A DNA stretch of 64,000 nt, taken from assembly GCF_002874965.1 (NCBI RefSeq), contig NZ_CP025624.1, positions 310,001-374,000 on the forward strand, written 5' to 3'. Below are positions 1-5,859 of the stretch, piece by piece. This DNA is from Pseudomonas sp. NC02. GTDB taxonomy: Bacteria; Pseudomonadota; Gammaproteobacteria; Pseudomonadales; Pseudomonadaceae. A program made the position numbers and the translations under genes. The notes under the pieces were generated by a model. The model ran no database searches, had not been told where the DNA came from, and saw only the letters and a program-made list of their open reading frames with translations. Within the stretch, counting starts at the first letter, position 1; every line of letters begins with the position of its first letter.

Positions 1-171
1 GGCTCAGGCTTTAATGTTCCGCTCGAGAGAGTATTAGACGGTTTTCTAACTTTTCCATATAAATCGGGGGGCGCCCATCTTATTGAAGAGGTTGATGGGG
101 GAGTCGTATATCTCGAAGATCTAGTAGAAGCGTTTAATAAGATTGTTAGTCGGACCTGTATGGCGGGCTAG
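1..171 (+). CDS. C-terminal end of an unidentified protein (partial)
   Basis: An open frame enters from the window edge and ends at a TAG at 169-171, giving the last 56 residues of a protein whose start is outside. The tail is mixed acidic/hydrophobic and I recognise no motif. It is AT-rich like the next gene and unlike the chromosome after 3.4 kb, so it probably belongs to the same accessory island. It converges on the GHKL-nuclease gene. The function is unknown. Confidence 0.5.
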   Translation, partial: GSGFNVPLERVLDGFLTFPYKSGGAHLIEEVDGGVVYLEDLVEAFNKIVSRTCMAG

Positions 172-208
172 TTTATATGGGTTTTAACAGATTGCTAGTT
201 TGGATTTG

Positions 209-258
209 ATCATACCTAAAAGATGCTCGTTATTTGGCGCATAGATTTTAGGTATGAT
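209..258. other. 13-bp inverted repeat between convergent genes
   Basis: ATCATACCTAAAA at 209-221 is exactly complementary to TTTTAGGTATGAT at 246-258, with a loop of about 24 nt. It lies between two convergent stop codons, a typical place for a bidirectional transcription stop. There is no clear U-run after either arm, so the terminator role is an inference. Confidence 0.45.
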
Positions 259-284
259 TTCCTCGCTGAATGTGTAAATTTGCT

Positions 285-2288
285 CTATGCCTGCTCTGTA
301 GTTTGACCTTGTAAATTTGTAATTAGATCTATCTTAGGTGTCTCTTCGAGTGATTCCCTTTGAGTTCTTAAATTGTCAAGAAGGTAATCATTGGTTAACG
401 AGAATTCGTCGAATATCGTGAACCAGTTCTTAACGTATGCCTTAATTTTTCCGTCTTTTGTTACTAGCCCAGGTTCGCCGTGCATTTGCATGCCTTTCAT
501 TCGACTCCCGATAGAGTAGTCGCTCTTAGATATACTCCGCCCCACCAGTATCAATTCAAAGCGCATTAACTCGCTGCTAAATATGGGGTAATTACTTAAT
601 ATGCTTGCATACTCGTCAAGTTGTCGAAGGTGGTTGTGATTCAACGCAATGCCTGGGCGTTTTATTTCTATGATCACACATCTATAGAATTTCTTTCCCT
701 GAGGATCAAACTCAGGTTTCTTTCTAGCCAAAAACAAATCGACCTGCCGATTTGCTCCTATAATATCAATTCCTTCTGCAAGAGCATCCTCTTCAATCTT
801 GTGTATCCCAGCTATCTTTTCGCGCAGAGCTTTCGTGGTTTTTGTAAATGAGTCTTCTTCTGCGCCGAGAATGTCGTATGAAGGACCAAAAAGCCAAGTG
901 TGGTTTTCGATTATTTTTTGTAGGTCAGGAGTTTCTTTAGTTTCTTTGTAGTGAACTTCCATTACTTCTTTTAACTGGTTAACGGCGAGTTCTCGGCGTT
1001 GTAGAATTTCAATTGTACTAATTATATGTTCAAGTTTTGAGCGCTGTAGCTGATCTGCAAAGGAATTTAATGTCTTTTGGTCTAAGTCCATTACGCTATC
1101 TAGGACATCTAACAGGCTGTCGTTTTGATTAGATACGAGAATTTTGTCCAAAAGCCTTACGATTATTTTACTTTGTTTAGGCTTTAATTTGTTGAAGATA
1201 GATGGGTCAGCTAAAAGGATATCTCTTAGTACGGACTTAAGGAATCCCAAACGCCATTTTGCATAATCAGCCTCCTCATGCTTGTACTCTGGGAATATCC
1301 CTTGGCTTTCGAAGTTTTCTATTTGTTGATCAGCCTGGGCTCGAAGAAAGTCGTAATAAATTATCTGGGTGAAGCTTACTGCTTCAGCTAGTAATTTTTT
1401 CCATACGGGGGATGATTGATTGTGGCCGTCTTGGGAAACTAGGTCCTCTTCGACATCTTCAAATTTTTCTGCCCATGGCGATGTTATATATATGCTTGGG
1501 TAGAAATTTGGTTTTTTATTGAACTTGCTGTATTGTTTGTGAATTATTTTGTTTTCAGAGTTTAGCAGGTAGTTATATGACTGCTCGGAGCCCGGTTTAT
1601 TGTTCCATCGTATTACGCGTAGCTTGAATTCATTGCCTTCAATTTCACAACTGTGAATTCTAATTTCATGACTTGGAATTTCAATTTCTTTATCGTTAAG
1701 AAATAGTGATTTTTTAGTGTTTAGAGCTAGAAACCAGCTAAATTCGGTTGCCAGCTTACTTGCAAGTATTTCGTCGTTTGGTAAGTTTTTTGTGAATTCT
1801 GAAAGTTCTACACATGTGCCACTTTTTTTGGATGATAAGAGAGCGTGCTGATTTGAGACTTCTAGATGTCTAATTTTAAAATCTTTGATGTTAAGATCGC
1901 TGATTGATATTTTTGCATCGCCGTCTTCGTTTCTAGTGAACCAGGTCGCATCTTTACAGATACTGTGGAAGGCTAAGCGACCTCGTCCATGCGATCCGTG
2001 CTGAGTTTGATCATCTTTTTTCTGTGATTCGTTGAATTTCGCAAAGTTGTTTTTATGGTTTTTATAATCTATCCCCTCTCCGTCATCTAAGACTGTTACT
2101 GAACTGGGGGTTTCTAATTCGTCTCTAGTTATTTTGATTTTAATTGACGAAGCTTTGGCGTCGAAACCATTCCAAACTAATTCAAATAATGTTTGCCATG
2201 GTTCAAAGTTTCGAAAATGTTTTCGAATCCCTTCTCCAGTGATCTCCGTGGATCCTATAAAATCCACCCTTTCAGGATTCGTACTCAT
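285..2288 (-). CDS. GHKL-type ATPase fused to a PD-(D/E)XK (Shedu/DUF4263-like) nuclease domain
   Basis: A 667-residue protein with two recognisable halves. The N-terminus has the Bergerat fold of Hsp90/MutL/MORC-like ATPases: N-box ELVWNGFDAKAS (36-47), DDGEGID (68-74) and the glycine lid HGRGRLAF (100-107). The middle is helical and unassigned. The C-terminus has WLFG (465-468), then D517 in QVDLFLA and E541/K543 in IIEIKRP, the D-ExK spacing of PD-(D/E)XK nucleases and close to the Shedu/DUF4263 pattern. I infer ATP-driven dimer or clamp closure controlling nucleic-acid cleavage, most likely for phage or plasmid defence. Its AT-rich composition and place in a tRNA-linked island fit horizontal transfer. 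No partner gene is visible on the promoter side, so it may act alone. The domain call is fairly firm; the defence role is inference. Confidence 0.7.
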   Translation of the reverse strand: MSTNPERVDFIGSTEITGEGIRKHFRNFEPWQTLFELVWNGFDAKASSIKIKITRDELETPSSVTVLDDGEGIDYKNHKNNFAKFNESQKKDDQTQHGSHGRGRLAFHSICKDATWFTRNEDGDAKISISDLNIKDFKIRHLEVSNQHALLSSKKSGTCVELSEFTKNLPNDEILASKLATEFSWFLALNTKKSLFLNDKEIEIPSHEIRIHSCEIEGNEFKLRVIRWNNKPGSEQSYNYLLNSENKIIHKQYSKFNKKPNFYPSIYITSPWAEKFEDVEEDLVSQDGHNQSSPVWKKLLAEAVSFTQIIYYDFLRAQADQQIENFESQGIFPEYKHEEADYAKWRLGFLKSVLRDILLADPSIFNKLKPKQSKIIVRLLDKILVSNQNDSLLDVLDSVMDLDQKTLNSFADQLQRSKLEHIISTIEILQRRELAVNQLKEVMEVHYKETKETPDLQKIIENHTWLFGPSYDILGAEEDSFTKTTKALREKIAGIHKIEEDALAEGIDIIGANRQVDLFLARKKPEFDPQGKKFYRCVIIEIKRPGIALNHNHLRQLDEYASILSNYPIFSSELMRFELILVGRSISKSDYSIGSRMKGMQMHGEPGLVTKDGKIKAYVKNWFTIFDEFSLTNDYLLDNLRTQRESLEETPKIDLITNLQGQTTEQA

Positions 2289-2505
2289 TTTTTTTCCCTA
2301 TTGTTCAAGCTCAGTCCGGAAGATAGTCCATTAGTATTTATGCTAGCTATTTTTCTGATGATCCATGTGCATGGTTTAATTATAATAAGAGGCGTAAACC
2401 TAAAGTGTTACCATACTGGAAGAGATATCAGATCTGCAATTAAAAAAGCTCCTAATGAGGCGGCCGCCTAGGTGATGTCCTTATCGTCTTAACCTGTAGA
2501 TCATT

Positions 2506-2775
2506 TCACAGCTCCCAAGATTTTCCGAGGCGGCGTGCTATAAGTTTTGCGGAAAGTAAGTAGTAGTAGCGCGTTGGCTTTTTGCTGCTTTTGAGCTTGT
2601 ATTCAAGAAACCACGCAAGATGCTTTTGCTGCCACGTCCATGGATTTTCTCGGTACCAGCGTTCAGAAATTGCAGCTTGAATGGCCTTTGCTTGACGTAG
2701 GTGACGCTGGCGCGTGGCATGCGACCCGGTCATGACGCCTGCCAGGAACAGCTCCATTTCGAATGGCTTGCTCAT
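2506..2775 (-). CDS. Small protein resembling the N-terminal SAM-like domain of integrases
   Basis: An 89-residue basic protein rich in Arg, Lys, Trp and Tyr, with segments such as HATRQRHLRQA and TRYYYLL. These resemble the SAM-like core-binding segment that precedes the catalytic domain in tyrosine recombinases. It starts inside the end of the integrase remnant (ATGA overlap at 2772-2775), so the two were co-transcribed and presumably co-operated in integration or excision. It appears intact although the integrase is broken. I recall similar small genes directly behind integrases in Pseudomonas islands, but I cannot confirm this here. Confidence 0.5.
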   Translation of the reverse strand: MSKPFEMELFLAGVMTGSHATRQRHLRQAKAIQAAISERWYRENPWTWQQKHLAWFLEYKLKSSKKPTRYYYLLSAKLIARRLGKSWEL

Positions 2776-3173
2776 GCTCGCCCGCCAATGTACGCCGAAA
2801 CTACGTCGATACGACTGTGCCCCAGTTCATAGCTTATTTGTACTCGGGCCTTATGATCGAGGTGATGGTCGGTCTGGAAGCAATCGCCGCCGTTGATTGG
2901 CGCAAGGTGGTGCGTGATTTGCTCATAGCGTTCGCACGCATAGGCCGCTCTTAATTCGTGGAAGCCTTTGAGACTGTGCATTTGGAGTATGTGCCGGGCA
3001 GGGCGGACGATACGCTGTTGGAAATCGAAATAGCTTTCGCTCGATGCAAGCAGATTGCGGCTGCCGTCGGGTGAGACCTATTCGGCATACCTGAGAGCGT
3101 CGTGAATATGCTCATCCACCTCAATCCAACGAGGAGCTGACACACCAGAGGAGCGTAAAGGGGACGGATTTAT
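2772..3173 (-). pseudogene. Tyrosine integrase remnant (catalytic end, with in-frame stop)
   Basis: Reading leftwards, the frame gives VSAPRWIEVDEHIHDALRYAE, then an in-frame TAG at about 3076, then continues without interruption through RNLLASSESYFDFQQR, a box-II-like segment (GFHELRAAYA) and the end pattern LGHSRIDVVSAYIGG. HxLR, LGH and a terminal Tyr are the conserved features of the tyrosine-recombinase catalytic domain. Upstream of about 3173 the frame closes, so most of the protein is missing. The reading end lies about 220 bp from the 3' end of tRNA-Thr, the usual geometry for an element inserted at a tRNA. The element is therefore probably immobilised. Confidence 0.65.
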
Positions 3174-3356
3174 TTATCGCTCTGCGCTGTTCCGTCTCAA
3201 CCCAAAATTTCGCATGCAAAGATCGATGCGAGCGTCGTTACAGAAGGTGGGGGTTTCGAAAGGATTGCAGAGGGGCGTGGGAGCAGGTAGATGATCAGCG
3301 GAAAGTAGAGAGGCTGCCAGATCAGGATCTGTAGTAAGAGCAATCCAGAAACAACA

Positions 3357-3382
3357 AAGCCCCCGCATTTCTGCGAGGGCTT
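3357..3382 (-). terminator. Intrinsic terminator after tRNA-Thr
   Basis: Read on the minus strand, AAGCCCTCGCA pairs with TGCGGGGGCTT around a short AAA loop and is followed by a T-rich tail (TTGTTGTTT). It lies directly after the tRNA-Thr 3' end and would end that transcript. Confidence 0.75.
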
Positions 3383-3391
3383 CGTTTTGTA

Positions 3392-3467
<76 letters not shown>

Positions 3468-3591
3468 GTGTTAGGGCGACGATTATAGCGATTGGCAAGC
3501 ATCTGTAAACCCCTGAATTCTGACTATTTTTGCAACCGACCGGGTTTTCTCTGCTCGGCCTCGTTTCAGCCACCCCAGCCCCGCCAATCCC

Positions 3592-3816
3592 ATGCGCTGG
3601 ATCACTGGAAAGGCCTGCGTGCAGAAAGCGGCAAGTGCCAGTTCCTGTCCTGGAACAACAACCTCGAGCCCGACGGCCGCTTCACCATCACGTTTTTCCG
3701 CGATGCGCAGCAAACCCAGCCGATTCAAACCGAGAACGGTACCTGGTGTGGCTGCGGACCCGACTGGCGATTGCCAGGAGGATTATGAGTTCACCGAGCA
3801 CCGTATTCGCGGTTAA
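3592..3816 (+). pseudogene. Decayed small protein gene
   Basis: Frame one reads HWKGLRAESGKCQFLSWNNN and on through PDGRFTITFFRDAQQTQ to ENGTW, then derails and stops. The neighbouring frame immediately gives DPTGDCQEDYEFTEHRIRG and a TAA at 3814-3816. The two pieces look like the two ends of one small soluble protein joined by an internal deletion plus frameshift, and the start is not visible. I do not recognise the family. Intact versions would be expected in relatives. Confidence 0.5.
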
Positions 3817-3841
3817 TGCCTTTTAACTTCAGATGAAATTT

Positions 3842-3937
3842 TGTGGCGAGGGAGCTTGCTCCCGCTGGGCTGCGCAGCAGGCCCAAAACAGTGGGAGCGC
3901 TGCGCACTCCAGCGGGAGCAAGCTCCCTCGCCACAGG
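3842..3937. repeat. REP-type long palindrome (GAGGGAGCTTGCTCCC class)
   Basis: GTGGCGAGGGAGCTTGCTCC and its inverse form the two ends of a palindrome of about 95 bp. This is the structure of REPINs (paired inverted REP sequences) in the P. fluorescens group. The core differs from the GTGGGAGCGGGCTTGCTC class that dominates the rest of the window. It lies between the gene remnant and the DUF2790 gene. Confidence 0.8.
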
Positions 3938-3954
3938 TTTTGTCGTTCAGCTTT

Positions 3955-4185
3955 TTAGTTGCCTTCGTTGCACGAGTCGGCAAATTTCTTGTACTCAAAC
4001 ACCCGCTTCTGCCCATGGGAATCCAGGTAGGTCATCCGCGCATTCACCACGCCACACGCCGCGCCTCCATCGTCCACGGTCGACAGTACCTGCTGTACAT
4101 CCAGCTTGGGGCTGGCCTGGGCCGAAAAGGCGGCAACGTTGAGCAAGGCAAACAGGCTGCTGGCGATCAGGGTGTTGCGGTTCAT
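3955..4185 (-). CDS. Small exported protein of the DUF2790 family
   Basis: A 76-residue protein with an N-terminal signal peptide (hydrophobic to about residue 22, cleavage near AQA-SP). The body carries the short Pseudomonas DUF2790 pattern: an ACGVV segment, a YLDSHGQKR-like strand and a C-terminal Cys, suggesting one disulphide in the periplasm. The function of the family is unknown. An AGAGGA sequence precedes the ATG. It is divergent from the wss operon, and an AmrZ-like site (4271-4283) lies in the shared region. Confidence 0.75.
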   Translation of the reverse strand: MNRNTLIASSLFALLNVAAFSAQASPKLDVQQVLSTVDDGGAACGVVNARMTYLDSHGQKRVFEYKKFADSCNEGN

Positions 4186-4270
4186 GGTGGTGTCCTCTGA
4201 GGTTCAATAGGGTGTGTGTTGCGTTGGAGCCTATTGAGCGCCCGGGAGGTATCCGGCCTGTGTCATGCAC

Positions 4271-4283
4271 CCGGCGTTTTGCC
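4271..4283 (-). promoter_or_regulatory. AmrZ-type operator candidate
   Basis: Read on the minus strand this is GGCAAAACGCCGG. It matches the AmrZ consensus I recall from Pseudomonas (GGCAAAACGCCGGC) over 13 of 14 bases. It is about 85 bp upstream of the DUF2790 ATG and about 530 bp upstream of wssA. AmrZ regulates exopolysaccharide and motility genes in several pseudomonads. Binding here is inferred. Confidence 0.4.
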
Positions 4284-4533
4284 TCGGCATGTGTTGAGAA
4301 GGGGATTGCATACAACTTGATACAGAAACATATCCATTAGAGGTATTAGTGCCTCAGGGTCTTTCTCTTAGATGTTTTCGACATAACGGTCATCGTTTTT
4401 CCCTTGAATAAGGTGAGTCTTACCGTATTCTGTTTCGAAATATTAAGCGTCATATAAATAGCGGAATCGTTTAACCCGGTTTACGGAACGTTGGCGGTTA
4501 ATTACTAAGTTGTAATTTGATTCGTCAGCTAAG

Positions 4534-4566
4534 CAATTTTTCCTGACCAGGCGGCCAGGAAAATTG
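4534..4566. promoter_or_regulatory. Inverted repeat, possible operator
   Basis: CAATTTTTCCTG and CCAGGAAAATTG form a near-perfect inverted repeat with a 9-nt centre, about 120 bp upstream of the predicted wssA -35. No U-run follows, so an operator is more likely than a terminator. The binding protein is unknown. Confidence 0.35.
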
Positions 4567-4682
4567 TTAGAAGCCGCCGCAAGCTTCTGATCTGAAAGAA
4601 ATTGATAAAAAATCGCCAAATAAGTCAAAAATACGGCACTCAGCCGCTCGTCGGAAATAATTAATCCCAAAGCATCAAAATA

Positions 4683-4711
4683 CTGACACCATCAATCTGA
4701 TATCACAGAAT
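4683..4711 (+). promoter_or_regulatory. Predicted sigma70-type promoter of wssA
   Basis: CTGACA, 17 bp, CAGAAT. Taken alone the -10 is modest, but the same two elements with the same 17-bp spacing are preserved upstream of the paralogue wssJ (19318-19346), while the spacer sequence has diverged. The start of transcription would be near 4718, giving a leader of about 90 nt. Confidence 0.6.
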
Positions 4712-4743
4712 GCCGCCAGCCAACACATAACTAGAAAAACCAA

Positions 4744-4769
4744 GGTCAGCCCAACGGGCTGACCTTTTT
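4744..4769 (+). terminator. Intrinsic terminator inside the wssA leader (attenuator candidate)
   Basis: GGTCAGCCC-AAC-GGGCTGACC is a perfect 9-bp stem followed by TTTTT. It lies between the predicted wssA promoter and the GTG start, 37 nt before the start codon. No plus-strand gene immediately upstream needs a terminator, so it most likely acts on the wss transcript itself. Confidence 0.7.
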
Positions 4770-4806
4770 AACGCCTTTAAAGCGTAATAACCGGGGAGGG
4801 CCGTGG

Positions 4807-5859
4807 GTGAGTCGCGCAGACGATATTTCAAAACTATTCAATAAGCTGGGCGCCAATCCAAATGGCTACCGGGAGATGTACGCCGTCCATGATTATCTTG
4901 AGGATGACGTGGTGGTTGAGCGTTTCGAGGCCGTGCCCATCCCGGCCCAAACCGCTTGCACCGTCGCGCTGGATGAGCCGCCGTCGGCGCCATTGCTGCG
5001 CTTGCTCGAAGAGCTGACCCAGGGCGAAGCCGATCACCTGCAACCTCCCGAAGTGGTCGAAGGGCCGACCGGTGAGGTGTACTCGGATCAATCCTCACCC
5101 AAGGTGATCGTGGTGGTCTCGCTCAAGGGCGGTGTCGGTCGCAGCACGCTGACCGCGGCCATTGCCAGCGGCTTGCAGCGTCAAGGCCACCCGGCCGTGG
5201 CGCTGGACCTGGACCCGCAAAACGCCCTGCGTCATCACTTGTGCCTGGGCCTGAATTTGCCCGGCATCGGCGCGACGAGCTTGAGCAATGAGTCCTGGGA
5301 AGGCCTGGCTGAGCGCGGCTTTGCCGGTTGCCGCCTGGTGGCCTTCGGTGAGACCAACAACGACCAGCAAAAAAACCTCAATCGCTGGCTCGGCGAAGAC
5401 GCCCAATGGCTGCCCCGGCACCTGGCCGGCTTGCAGTTGAATGGCCAGGACACTGTGGTGATCGACGTGCCTGCCGGCAACACGGTGTACCTGCACCAGG
5501 CCATGGCCCTGGCAGACGTGGTGTTGGTGGCGGTGCAGGCGGATGTTTCCTCATTCAGCACCCTGGCCCAGATGGACAGCGTGCTGGCGCCGTACCTTGA
5601 GTGCGAAAAACCACCACAGCGTTACTACGTGATCAACCAACTCGACGGCGCCCACCGCTTCAGCCTGGACATGGCCGAAGTGTTCAAGGCCCGCCTCGGC
5701 GATGCACTGCTCGGCACGGTCCACCGTGACCCTGTGTTCAGTGAAGCCCAGGCCTGCGGCCGCGATCCCCTCGACCCTACCGTCAACAGTCTCGGCTGCC
5801 AGGACATTCACGCCCTGTGCCGCACGCTGCTCGAACGCATCGATTCGGACCTTCCATGA
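4807..5859 (+). CDS. wssA: WssA, MinD/BcsQ-like ATPase of the cellulose synthase complex
   Basis: A 350-residue P-loop ATPase of the MinD/ParA class. The deviant Walker A KGGVGRST is at 107-114, ALDLDPQNA at 132-140 and a Walker B-like VVIDVPAG at 217-224. The first 100 residues carry a BcsR/BcsP-like opening (SRADDISKLFNKLGA...GY). It probably localises or assembles the synthase at the pole or inner membrane, as proposed for BcsQ. The GTG start at 4807 is chosen because GGGGAGGG lies just upstream and because its first residues align with WssJ (MSRxDD). It is the first gene of the operon and its stop overlaps the wssB start (ATGA). Confidence 0.93.
   Translation: MSRADDISKLFNKLGANPNGYREMYAVHDYLEDDVVVERFEAVPIPAQTACTVALDEPPSAPLLRLLEELTQGEADHLQPPEVVEGPTGEVYSDQSSPKVIVVVSLKGGVGRSTLTAAIASGLQRQGHPAVALDLDPQNALRHHLCLGLNLPGIGATSLSNESWEGLAERGFAGCRLVAFGETNNDQQKNLNRWLGEDAQWLPRHLAGLQLNGQDTVVIDVPAGNTVYLHQAMALADVVLVAVQADVSSFSTLAQMDSVLAPYLECEKPPQRYYVINQLDGAHRFSLDMAEVFKARLGDALLGTVHRDPVFSEAQACGRDPLDPTVNSLGCQDIHALCRTLLERIDSDLP

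Larger units (their letters stand above)
4186..4682. other. AT-rich divergent control region upstream of wss
   Basis: About 500 bp without a convincing gene. It holds the AmrZ-like box near its left end and a 12-bp interrupted inverted repeat at 4534-4566. A 75-codon minus-strand frame (4443-4670) has no ribosome site or coding character and is not called. The low GC fits a long regulatory region for cellulose synthesis. Confidence 0.6.

Noticed and set aside
2193..2471. Plus-strand frame over the start of the GHKL gene
   Set aside because: Mostly antisense to a clear coding region; the remaining tail is AT-rich with no domain.
4443..4670. 75-codon minus-strand frame in the wss control region
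   Set aside because: No ribosome site, no recognisable domain, composition of AT-rich regulatory DNA; it also crosses the inverted repeat.
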